Assembly: GCA_025529335.1 (NCBI GenBank) | Contig: JAMYHX010000365.1 | Span: 1 to 44,231 of the forward strand | Reading direction: 5' to 3' | Origin: Rhizopus sp. PT2906 | Taxonomy: Eukaryota > Mucoromycota > Mucoromycetes > Mucorales > Rhizopodaceae | Length of the DNA: 44,231 nt | Part shown: positions 34,752-44,231 of the stretch, one piece after another | Layout: every line of letters begins with the position of its first letter | Numbering within the stretch: the stretch's first letter is position 1 | Position numbers and translations under genes: made by a program | Notes under the pieces: generated by a model | What the model was told of the DNA's origin: nothing | What the model saw: only the letters and a program-made list of their open reading frames with translations | Database searches by the model: none

Positions 34752-36326
34752 ATGGCAATAAAGCCAACACTAAGGAAATATGCTCCTATTTTAATCGCAT
34801 CTCTATTTACTTTATTCATACCAGCTGTATTGTATTCATTACGTCAAAAACAAACGTTATCACCTCAGCAAACTATCAGGCAAAGAGCATATTCATACCC
34901 TTCCATGGTCAGATACAGTTATTACTGGCCAAATACGAAAAAAGAGACAAAAGAAAGAGTAGACAAAGAGGAGTTGAAGAGGATTGACCGAGCCTACTGT
35001 GGAAGAGATAGATGCAAGTTTTTATTACCTATTGTCATAACTGAGCAAGGTATACACACATAAATGATCATAATAGATGAAAGCTAAGTGTTATCTATAG
35101 AGTCAAAGGCCCAAATGCATTTCAGGCAATTAGCCTTTTTGGCAGGAAAGATTGGTCGCACGATAGTTTTGCCCAACGTATACAACTCCCATCTTGGCGC
35201 TTGCTTACCCTATCCCTTTGACTTTTATTACGACCAAGAAGCATGGGCAAAGGAAAACGAACGATTCTTTAATTATATCACAATGGATGACTTCAAGGCA
35301 TGGATAAGCGAACGACAAGCAGTGGGCGTTGATCCTACAGCACAAGAAATCTTTGTACAAGGAACCCAAAAATCAAAACTTCTCGCCAAATTCAAAAACT
35401 GTTTCCGGTCCTCATTTGACTTTTCTGATCGACCTATAGCCAACTATCAACTCTTAGATATCTCCCACCCTACACAGAAAGACGGTAACATCACACAGAC
35501 CATGATGAGTCTTCTCAGCGATGAAGCTCGTGAGCATGAGTACCTCGGAAATTCGGACAAACCCGTAGATGTTATCAACCTGTTTTATGACAGAAGGCAA
35601 GTATTATTTCTCCTTTTTTTTAAAAAACAAAAAAAAGCCCAATCTAACAGGAGACTTTCCCCTTTTTTTCCTTATTATAGATTCAAGTTTATCGAGAATC
35701 CAGAAGCACAAAAACCTGTGCCATATAGCCCAGTCCTAGTGAAAATGGCAGATGATATTTCATCGCAATTAAGGCCATATATGGCAATTCACTGGCGAAT
35801 GGAGAGACTAGAACCTGTGTCGAATCTGCTGCCTTGTGCAAAAGATTTAATCGAAAAGATACATGAAATAGATCCTTCAGTTCATAAACATCCCAACGTG
35901 TTCTTATTGACAGATTATCCTCACTTGCTCAATACAACAGGCGCCAGACCAGAATCGTCCTCATTCACTCGTAACCAACTGAAACCAGAACATCATGAGG
36001 CGATTAGACACCTCTATCAGCACCTCAATATCACTCTAACATCAACCAACAATCTTCCTATCCCCTATGATGAGCTTCCCAAACAAAACTGGAACATTCT
36101 CACGATTTCTACTGGAAAATACAAGGATCGAAGTGTTCTTGGCATTATTGATAAACTGGTGGCTATTAAAGCTCAATGGTTCTTTGCGGGTAAACCAGGT
36201 GTGTGCGCAAAAACAAGTAGCTTTACTGGTCGAATCTCGCTTAGTCGGCTAAACGCATTCAGGCATGGGGATAAAAATATCGTTGTGCCACTCCAAACAT
36301 TTAATCTACCTCAGGGCAACCTATGA
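34752..36326 (+). CDS. O-fucosyltransferase-like type II membrane protein
   Basis: Three exons (34752-35049, 35101-35596, 35681-36326) encode 479 residues. An N-terminal anchor (YAPILIASLFTLFIPAVLYSL, ~9-30) predicts a Golgi or ER type II protein. The luminal part has ESKAQMHFRQLAFLAGKIGRT-type sequence and VLPNVYNSHLGACLP, typical of the start of GDP-fucose O-fucosyltransferase-like folds. Later MAIHWRME gives the conserved His-x-Arg motif that binds GDP-fucose, and FAGKPGVCAKTSSFTGRI is the C-terminal conserved block. The second intron (35597-35680) has a GC donor, is 84 nt and lacks in-frame stops, so a 507-residue form is possible. Donor sugar and acceptor are inferred from the family only. 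Confidence 0.8.
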
Positions 36327-36879
36327 GTTATTTATCCATTTTTAGATATTTTATTTTGTGTACATTGAAAGATGTTACACTGTGTATAGATTACATAACA
36401 TGATTTTGTAAGCACATCGTATATATAAATAAAAAAAGATATGCCGATCACGCATACTCGCCACTCTGTCAAACAATACTACTCATGCGGAATTCAAACA
36501 AAAGAGTTAATTGATGTAAATTAATTTATGCAATATACACTGTACAGAAATAAAGGAAATAATTGAAGGGGAATCTATGAATAGTAAAAAATCTGAACTA
36601 CCGCGGCTCACAGTTTGAACTGTATCACACTAGTGGCGCATTTAAAAGGTAGAACATCTTTGAAGGAATAGTGGATATTAGTCTCAATAAATGCTTTAGA
36701 AAGACAGTTTTGATAGAAAGACTTTTAATGAAGAAGAAAGCCACAGGGCCTTTTTAAAAAAGGACATTTGCTCCTTTTAAAGAAACTTGTCATCTAAAAA
36801 TAATTATCCAACAACACGAGGATAGTCAAACGGTATTTTTTACTGGAAATATTTATATTATAATCGGACGTTTAGAATG
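36327..36879. other. Intergenic region, no gene seen
   Basis: AT-rich. The first ~110 bases are probably the 3' UTR of the fucosyltransferase-like gene (AATAAAAAA near 36428). The rest has no frame worth reporting. Confidence 0.4.
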
Positions 36880-37850
36880 GCCGGTGTTTGTACGCTTAGC
36901 ACCAAGATTTGATATGCTATTAACCCAAACCAGGATGAAATACATGACTACACAAACTGCGATGTTGAAAATCCTTTCGCTCTTATTAACCAAATTAAGA
37001 ATTATACAAGCAGTGTTGATATAGCAAGATTTTTCACCTGTGGTGTGGATGGCGCAATGCACCAGGTTTAATAATTCGTGAACAATGACATCCACTTCAA
37101 TGACTACGCAGTACTGGTCACTAGTTTGGATATATTTTCACACCCATAAATATCAGGACGACTGCACGCATTCTTTGCAAAAAATTGCCAAAGTAGCAAC
37201 AGCAAAGGTGTCTCGAAAAACTAATACTGGCAAGTCATACATGGATATCTCAATCTTTGCTGGATGTTACGAATTGCTGGTTGTAGGTGAATATCCTTAT
37301 GAGAATGGTTCAACGACACCTTTTTTGGGATCATTCGTTGACAAGCTCAAATTAGTTGAAGAGGAAACGAAGATAATCAATGTTCCTACAATTGCCTTGA
37401 ACTATATTGCTACGACGAGATCTTTGAACCAATATATGAAACGCCATTCGCATCAGTTGTGGGCATTCACTGTACTGGCTTTTATTTCAAAGGCTTTTAC
37501 CCAATATCAGCTATTGAATATATGAATTATGCTTGCCAAAAATTTTCTAGAAAGATGGAAAATCACCATTTCTTTTCCAGCGTACTTCATCTAATAACTT
37601 CACCAAAGGCGATAAATGACGAACATGTGGAAGGTCTTTGATCGGTGTTTATCCGTTTACCTTTTTACCAAAAATTGATGGACGGTGCAACGGCAATAAC
37701 AAATCTCATTGAGATGTCCACTGCTTTGAACGCAAACAACAACAATAGTCTATTAATTCCTATCACCCGCATTCTTGGTGTGACACAGTCAAGAGTGCCT
37801 TGTTTTTTCTTCCTGTACAATGAAGCAAAAGCAAAGAAAATTGCATTTTA
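36880..37850 (+). pseudogene. Broken ORFs of an unrecognised element protein (upstream of repeat copy B)
   Basis: Protein-like sequence runs through several plus frames. One frame near 36959-37143 reads VENPFALINQIKNYTSSVDIA, RFFTCGVDGAMHQV, stops, then NDIHFNDYAVLVTSLDIF. The longest frame (37085-37525) has YMDISIFAGCYELLVVGEYPY and IINVPTIALNYIATTRSLNQ. It continues out of frame at 37459 (CTGFYFKGFYPISAIEYMNYA) and 37645. The frame changes and stops show decay. The family is unknown to me. Confidence 0.4.
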
Positions 37851-38312
37851 GCTAAAGAAAAGCATGAACAAGACTATCCACGACCAACATGCCCACAATT
37901 GTTAAAAAATAAAGTAGATCTAAAGCGCTTTAATGCATCATCAGCGCAACTAACTTATATTGTAATTAGAGAGAAGTTGATGACAGCGATCAAACTGAGG
38001 TTATTGGACATAGAAGGTCGCTGATGTTTTTGGTGAGAAACTTGGGTTTATTTTATCACAAAAAGTGTTACAAGACTATAAACTCTATTAAAAAGTATTA
38101 TGCAAAGCAAGTACAGATGTTCAATTGTTTACGACGTTTTATTAATGATGCTTACTGCTTTCCAATATTATGATTGAATTCAATCATTAACATCGACTAT
38201 AACACATTTATAAAGCTTTTGAATCTAAGTAATCAAGCTCATCAAGATTTGTAAACACGCTTCAACTTGCCGCAAACAAATATTCCACAGACAAATCAGG
38301 AATTAAAAAATA
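37851..38312. other. Gene-poor stretch, no gene seen
   Basis: Short frames only. This probably continues the decayed element on the left and leads into repeat copy B. Confidence 0.4.
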
Positions 38313-38595
38313 TTGACGCGTTTGATATAAATCATTATAATACTCTAATCTTATAATAAAGCATATATTCTATTTTTCTTTGTCGCATCTGATAAGAATA
38401 GCCTATAATAACAGTAGCTACTAGTATAACATTGATAAATGATCACGTTGACCACGTTAAATCATGCTGGCGACATTAATATTCCAGTAAAACGCACACA
38501 CGTCTTATTTTAATAGTATCCCTCTTGATAAAGTATCTACTTTGTAAGTCGTCGACTTCCTGCCTTTTTCAATAACAAAGCTGAATACGACACCG
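38313..38595 (+). repeat. Dispersed ~300-bp repeat, copy B
   Basis: Second copy of the block at 657-958, same orientation, slightly shorter. The copies differ by scattered substitutions and small gaps, which suggests old insertions. As in copy A, a broken protein-coding region follows within ~40 bp, but the two following proteins are not visibly alike. Confidence 0.7.
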
Positions 38596-38625
38596 AGTGG
38601 TCGTTAATAATCAAAATTTGGCCAA

Positions 38626-39420
38626 ATGTCTTTAAAACACTTTTTAAAAAGACCATTGTCAATCTACTTTGGTAATATGTCGGTAAAAAGGACGTCATTC
38701 AAAATTCATAATTGTTTGCCAATAGAAGGAAAATACCTCGATATCTCAAACATCGAGCTTAAGAAGCACGGTAAAGAGCAACGCGTTGTAAAGGCAGATG
38801 GTTGTAAAGTCTTCGTCGAGGCAGATTCAATTATTAATCAGATGATCAAACATCATAAATTGGATTTTGAAAAGCTTTTGTGGACGATAGCTTCTGATAA
38901 TCTTCAAAGCTCTTACTTCTTAACACTGTTTTTCTAACAATGTCGATGATGTTCTTATATCACCCGATAACATATTCCCTGGCTTATTTTCCAGCTTCGT
39001 TGACTGTCTCAAGTTTCGTCCTCATAACAAATTTTTCAAACATGTCAACACAAAGATATTTACGAAAATTCGCATGGCAGCATATATTCCTAGAGCTACT
39101 CGATCTCGTATTCTTTGCATAAACTGGATGAACTTTTAGTCGCCATCTCTCATCTACATTCAACGCAATATCCTTTATCGAATGATACACCGAAAAACTT
39201 TTCATAAGACTTGCTTACATCGTCTACTCCCCAAACTCAATATCTCTCCTTACTGTGTTATCAGTGATATGTTGATAGACTCTACCGATCATTTTTTTCC
39301 GTCCCTCTCAAATACCTTGTCATTAAAGAATTCCTGTAGCCGACATTATAAACCCCTGATATTCAGCTTGCCCTTCGTTCACTGGATTTTTCAAAGGTGT
39401 CTTACTTTCTGAACCCTCAG
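38626..39420 (+). pseudogene. Broken ORFs of an unrecognised element protein (downstream of repeat copy B)
   Basis: Plus frame 38626-38937 (103 codons from ATG) reads GKYLDISNIELKKHGKEQRVV and ADSIINQMIKHHKLDFEKLLW. A shifted frame at about 38945-39140 reads DDVLISPDNIFPGLFSSFVD and RMAAYIPRATRSRILCINW. A third at 39182-39412 continues after another break. This is consistent with one decayed protein. I cannot name it. Confidence 0.4.
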
Positions 39421-41442
39421 CTAGAAGGAGACATCGCTGTTATTATCTTTTTAAGCTCCATATGGTAGCTGCACTGGCAATGTATTTTCAATCAGCAGGA
39501 GCTTATTCCTCAAACCGCCCTGAAGATGATTCGAAGAGTGTCTACCTCTCTAACTTAGGAAGACGATCTATATTAGCCTTTTGTTTTTTCTTATCTTATT
39601 TTACTCATACACCTGCAACCGCCTCTGAGTTAGCATAGCACAATATTTTTGTATATGTGCGTGTGAATCAACATGAGGTTTTGGTTTGATTCCCCCTGCA
39701 ATGGTCCCTTTTTTTTTTGCTACCACTTAATTTGGCAAATGTCTGTCATATGAAGACTATCACGTTTTTTTCAAGGCATTCAATTATGTATAGTTTAAAT
39801 AGGTTTTTGCTTATCATGTCTCTCTGAATTATTGAACAAACATTTGACGTGATGCTGTGAGATTGTACCAGCTGTTTGGTTACACCGTCTGACTAGGAGA
39901 CGCTTAATTTAAAAATGGAAAAAGAGGCAGAATAAGAGTATCTCATAGCTACTTTGAATCTTTTTGCTCAGCCCTAGTTTGAACGGTTTTTTTTTCATCA
40001 AATTATACCCTTTGCAAGAGAAAAACTCTCCTTTCTCAGATTGTGATGGGAATATGCAACTGTTGACCACCGTTCATGTTACACCTTTTTAATTGATTCT
40101 CCGAGATGCAGCACAATGTTTAAAAGAATCTGTTGCTTATAGATGCAAGCTTATTATTATACTTCAAAATAATAGTGTATATTTACATGGATAAGGATAT
40201 AAACATGTTTGAATGCTTGGTGACTTTGTGACAAAGTGGATGGATGATCATCTCTGGATTTGAATCACTTGCGCTGTAAGACATGTTTGTACTCCAACAT
40301 TCTGTTTCTAAAATCGGATTATACCATGCATACGGTAACCTACACAGAGTTATTGATTGTAAAATGAATAGCAAAAGTAGCAAACAGTATCAGATTCATA
40401 TGCACGTATGCGGAAGAACTCAAATAGGTTAAAAAGCAATTAGTAAATGATTCCGACTTCCCATATTTAAATTCAGATACCGCGATCTTCTTCTTAGATT
40501 CATATAAAAACAAAGTAGAATAGAGCCACAGTAAAATAAGAATTCAGATATGAAAGTAATGACTGTGAATTAAAGTGTTTAAAAGCCAAAATATCTGTCC
40601 TGGTAATGATATTGAGTATCTGATCAAAGTAGCTTGAATTCTGGTTCATCCAGCAATCTAAACACCGATCTGACAGTCGTCCGTTCGTTATCTATTCACC
40701 ATCCGTCTGCTGTGTTTGAAGTCAATAATTTGCGAGAAGTTCCTTTACTAGTATCTAGTTTTGCATTTATTCCATTCATTGAGTGAGATTTAAAAACTGG
40801 TGACAACGCTTTTGAAGAACAAAGCAATATAACGAGAAGCACACAAAATAGCATGGATGAAAAACAGCTTGTAACTGTAGCTAACTTCATTCTTATCACC
40901 TACAGATACAAGATGATGAGCCCATTTAGATGCGGTGTTGTTGCCACAGAATCAACTGTACGCTCGGATAACTAGTCTACCCCAGACCTTGATAACATGA
41001 TCCTTCTCGGACACGTTGGGGTTCACCAATTTTAGGCAATCTGGGTCATGTTGCATGGTTTTTAGCCTACACAACTATTGTCAATTCGCGTAAGATATGT
41101 CAAACTATCAACTTACAAACGGGAATATGCCATAAATGGCATTTAGTCATTCGTCAGGCAATAGCGCTGCAGGAATCGCAGGCTCTTCTTGTAAGCATTT
41201 TTTAGGTCATCTTGGGCCATCTATATACCAAAACGCCGTCATCATACAGTAGAATGGATGTCTTTATTATGTTTAGCATTTCTGAATTACGAACAAAGAT
41301 AGCGGGAACAAAAGAGTAGATATAATGGTTGCCTGAGATTGAAAAAGGTTCAAAAAGAAGGAGGGCCGCTTTGGACACCCCATCCCAGCATTGAATATAT
41401 CTTAGATAAATCAAATATTGACATGATTTAAGCGTCGCCTCC
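39421..41442. other. Long gene-poor stretch, no gene supported
   Basis: Only short frames, including a 58-codon one at 39462-39638 (MVAALAMYFQSAGAYSSN) that may extend the debris to its left, and minus frames at 40899-40696 and 41444-41202. None has a motif, a plausible intron or a neighbour that supports it. ATGCCATAAATGGCAT near 41130 is a short inverted repeat. Confidence 0.4.
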
Positions 41443-41469
41443 AAAAAAAAAAAAAAAAAAAAAAAAAAA
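41443..41469. repeat. 27-nt poly(A) run
   Basis: An uninterrupted run of 27 A in non-coding DNA. It could be the tail of an old retrotransposed sequence on the plus strand, but the sequence before it has no recognisable element ORF. Confidence 0.8.
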
Positions 41470-42365
41470 GAATCGCGCCATTTTTAAGATGACAGACAAG
41501 GGGGGTTGAAATCGAATATTCAAGCGTTTACACCTTGAGATAATTTTGTTGTTTAACCTGACAGCTAAAAAAGCACAAATTGCCTCAAAGTGCTACCAAT
41601 GAAGCATTAAAGTATAAAAAAGGAGAGGCTATCAGCATGTCATTTACAAGGTTACATTCTGCTGCAAGAAAGAAAGAAAAAGAGAGAGAGAAGAGAGAGA
41701 GAGAGAAAAGAGAAAGCTTATATATATAAAGTGTAAAAATAGCAACAAGCTTCATCTGTGCTACCCCCTCTTCCCCCCTCTTTTTATCCGCTCATAAACT
41801 TCAAGGGGGGAAGGGAGATGTTTTAACCCTTACTTTATCCTCCACCTTATTTGGTCTGACTTTATCTGTTGCTTTCTTTTTTTGTACTTGAAATGTAGAC
41901 TATTTTTATTACGAAAAAAAAAAAGAAACCATCTCGTGCAATCTATGTAAAAAAAGTATATTAAAAGGTAGAACCTCATGGGCTTATCATCCATTAAAAA
42001 AAGGACTTATTCCTCTCTTCCCCCTTTGAAGTAAGGGATGATAGGAGATCAGAAGGGCTAAATCTAACTTCTTAGTTCCCACAACATAATGTCCTAGTTG
42101 AACTGTATACAGATGGTAAACAAATCTACAGTGTCAAATTGACATAATTTTCAAAGTCAGATTATATGAGTTGTGTGTGCTTCCACTCCAAACCAAAAAA
42201 AGGACACGTTCTTTTTTATTTTATTTTTTACTCCTTTTTCTACTCTTCTCTTTTTCTTTCTCTCTTTTCTCGCTTTCTTTCTCTTTTTTTTTCATCTTTT
42301 TCATATACCAAAAAAGCATCCTTTCTTTACAGTAGCAATTTTTATACCCCACCAATAATAATACA
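41470..42365. promoter_or_regulatory. Beta-tubulin upstream region
   Basis: Contains an AG-rich microsatellite (41666-41716), TATATATATAAA (near 41718), a GC-rich inverted repeat (CTTCCCCCCT 41770-41779 / AGGGGGGAAG 41804-41813, perfect 10-bp arms) and a dense C/T tract (about 42225-42300) just before the tubulin ATG. Such pyrimidine tracts recur before several starts here and are typical of strongly expressed fungal promoters. Confidence 0.4.
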
Positions 42366-43915
42366 ATGAGAGAAATTATTCACGTTCAAGCTGGTAAGTC
42401 TCTTTTCTTGTCTTTTTTATTCCTTTCTTCATCTCGCTCATCTCGTTGTTAATTACCCATAATAAAAAGGTCAATGTGGTAACCAAGTAAGTATAAGTTA
42501 TCTAATAATGAAAACAACTGGTTGACCTTTCTATGTTTAGATTGGTCAACAATTCTGGGAAACCATCAGTCAAGAACATGGTATTGACTCCACTGGTGCA
42601 TACGCTGGTGATAACGATTTACAACTTGAACGTATCAATGTTTACTATAATGAAGGTTCGGCTAATAAATACGTCCCCAGGTATGTATCTCTTTTTTTTT
42701 GTGTGTGTATATTTTATATATATACTCATAATCTTGTCTAGAGCTGTCTTGGTCGATCTTGAACCTGCCACTATGGATGCTATTCGTAGCAGCCCTTATG
42801 GCAAACTCTTCCGTCCTGATAACTTTATCTTTGGTCAATCAGGTGCCGGTAACTCATGGGCTAAGGGTTATTACACCGAAGGTGCTGAGTTGGTTGAATC
42901 CGTTTTGGATATCATCCGTAAAGAAGCTGAACACACTGACTGTCTTCAAGGTTTCCAACTCTGCCACTCTCTCGGTGGTGGTACCGGTTCTGGTCTTGGT
43001 TCTCTCTTGCTTTCCAAGATTCGTGAAGAATACCCCGATCGTATGCTTTGTACCTACTCTGTAGTTCCTTCTCCCAAGGTATCCGATACCGTTGTTGAGC
43101 CTTATAACGCTGTTCTTTCCGTTCACCAACTCGTCGAAAACTGTGATGCCACTTTCTGTATTGATAACGAAGCTCTTTACGACATCTGCTTTAGAACTCT
43201 CAAGTTGACTAACCCTGGTTACCCCGAGTTGAACCAACTTGTCTCTGCTGTCATGTCTGGTGTCTCCACCAGTTTGCGTTTCCCTGGTCAATTGAACTCT
43301 GACTTGCGTAAGTTGTTTGTCAACATGGTTCCCTTCCCTCGTCTTCACTTCTTCATGGTCGGTTTTGCTCCCTTGACTGCTTTTGGTTCTCAACAATACC
43401 GTAACTTGAGTGTTCCCGAATTGACTGCTCAAATGTTTGATGCCCGTAACATGATGGCTGCCTCTGACCCTCGTCACGGTCGTTACTTGACTGTTGCCAC
43501 TATCTTCCGTGGTCGTTTGTCTACCAAGGAAGTCGAAAACCAAATGTTGGCTGTTCAACAAAAGAACTCTTCTTACTTTGTTGAATGGATTCCCAACAGT
43601 GTCAAGACCTCTCTTTGTGACATTCCTCCTGTTGGTCTCAAGATGTCTGGTACTTTCATTGGTAACAGCACTGCCATTCAAGAATTATTCAAACGTGTGA
43701 ACGAACAGTTCACGGCCATGTTTAGAAGAAAGGCCTTCATGCACTGGTACACAGGTGAAGGTATGGATGAAATGGAATTCACTGAAGCTGAGTCCAACAT
43801 GAACGACTTGGTCTCTGAATACCAACAATACCAAGAAGCTACTGCCGATGAAGAACTCTTGGAAGAAGAAGACTACCTCGAAGAAGATGAAGTCATTGAA
43901 GAAGACGAACAATAA
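42366..43915 (+). CDS. Beta-tubulin
   Basis: GTP-binding half of the alpha/beta-tubulin dimer that forms microtubules. Four exons (42366-42393, 42470-42486, 42541-42680, 42742-43915) encode 452 residues. The two tiny first exons are set by the invariant start MREIIHVQAGQCGNQIG; MREI is also the signal for tubulin mRNA autoregulation in animals. The GTP-binding loop GGGTGSG sits at 140-146. The C-terminal tail is acidic (EEEDYLEEDEVIEEDEQ). Codon use is strongly biased (many TC/CC-ending codons), fitting high expression. At sites linked to benzimidazole response, residue 167 is Tyr, 198 is Ala and 200 is Phe. The mRNA converges on a minus-strand gene 100 bp away. Confidence 0.97.
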
Positions 43916-44015
43916 ATTTCTTTTTTTAATAATAAATATATGAATGTATGGTTTTTATGCATATTTGCACTTATAAAACTTAGGTTTTTTGTGTGTGCAT
44001 GTGTGTGTTTTTTTA

Positions 44016-44231
44016 TTATTGTTGGAAGAATGGTCTTATCAAAGAACTCCAAAATGATGATGTATTATTATTATTATTATTATTATTATTAGTGGGAATA
44101 GTTGATTGCATATCTATTGATTCATCTTTCATGTCTATTGAGTCTTGCATTGGCTCTTCAAATTCTGATAGAGCATCATAAAATGTGCTTGTAGAGGCTG
44201 TGGTTGTTGAAGCATTATCATCACTTATTGA
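44016..44231 (-). CDS. C-terminus of a Ser/Thr/Asn-rich protein, cut by window end
   Basis: A frame open from the right edge gives 71 residues ending FWSSLIRPFFQQ-stop (TAA 44016-44018). It is acidic and Ser/Thr-rich (ALSEFEEPMQDSIDMKDESID) and carries nine Asn encoded by a pure AAT repeat (ATT run 44064-44090 on the plus strand). Too little is present to name it. Confidence 0.6.
   Translation of the reverse strand, partial: SISDDNASTTTASTSTFYDALSEFEEPMQDSIDMKDESIDMQSTIPTNNNNNNNNNTSSFWSSLIRPFFQQ

Noticed and set aside
34168..36610. Inverted 13-bp match (34168-34180 versus 36598-36610) flanking the fucosyltransferase-like gene, as element ends
   Set aside because: Only 12 of 13 bases match and the flanks do not align; easily chance at this spacing.
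42854..43681. 275-codon minus-strand frame inside beta-tubulin
   Set aside because: Antisense shadow caused by the biased codon use of a highly expressed gene.
1..44231. tRNA, rRNA, CRISPR or bacterial-type operon features
   Set aside because: No cloverleaf with matching A/B boxes, no rRNA-like sequence and no regularly spaced repeats were seen by eye; gene structure is eukaryotic.

Overview
The window looks like nuclear DNA of an early-diverging filamentous fungus, most likely Mucoromycota (Mucorales-type). It is AT-rich. Protein genes are cut by many introns of about 41-86 nt (mostly 47-62) with GTAAGT-like donors and CTAAC/CTGAC-like branch sites. One gene is a chitin synthase fused to a degenerate myosin motor. 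The gaps hold remnants of eukaryotic mobile elements, including a Fanzor (eukaryotic TnpB-like) gene. I spliced every gene by hand from donor/acceptor sites, reading phase and remembered family motifs; no database search was possible.

Layout. 1-2.2 kb: decayed mobile-element DNA containing a ~300-bp dispersed repeat. 2.2-13.0 kb: compact housekeeping block: POL1 (DNA polymerase alpha, minus), divergent to an ASNSD1-like asparagine-synthetase-domain gene (plus), a short Nudix/mL46-like gene (minus), divergent to TRM44 (tRNA Um44 methyltransferase, plus), then a Pro/Ser/Thr-rich single-pass membrane protein (plus). 13.0-17.3 kb: accessory zone with a copied tail of a neighbouring gene, an inverted repeat, broken ORFs, the 3' end of a LINE with poly(A), and a 5'-truncated Fanzor with a possible structured RNA at its 3' end. 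17.4-18.7 kb: conserved fungal membrane protein (minus). 20.2-21.5 kb: eIF5 (plus). 22.4-24.5 kb: low-complexity Q/H-rich protein (plus). 25.5-31.2 kb: class V-type chitin synthase (plus). 31.3-33.3 kb: CSN4 (COP9 signalosome) and COX16 (cytochrome oxidase assembly), both minus. 33.5-34.0 kb: unrecognised two-exon reading frame (minus). 34.8-36.3 kb: O-fucosyltransferase-like gene (plus). 36.3-42.3 kb: second gene-poor zone with broken ORFs and the second copy of the ~300-bp repeat. 42.4-43.9 kb: beta-tubulin (plus). 44.0 kb-end: C-terminus of a minus-strand gene running off the window.

The genes do not form one pathway. They are ordinary eukaryotic housekeeping genes (replication, translation, tRNA modification, cell wall, respiration, cytoskeleton) with short shared promoters and closely spaced 3' ends. 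The most unusual points are the truncated Fanzor with its candidate three-way-junction RNA, the shared tail between a host gene and a nearby fragment, three GC-AG introns (one of 84 nt without stop codons), and a beta-tubulin with Tyr167 and Ala198, residues linked to benzimidazole insensitivity.
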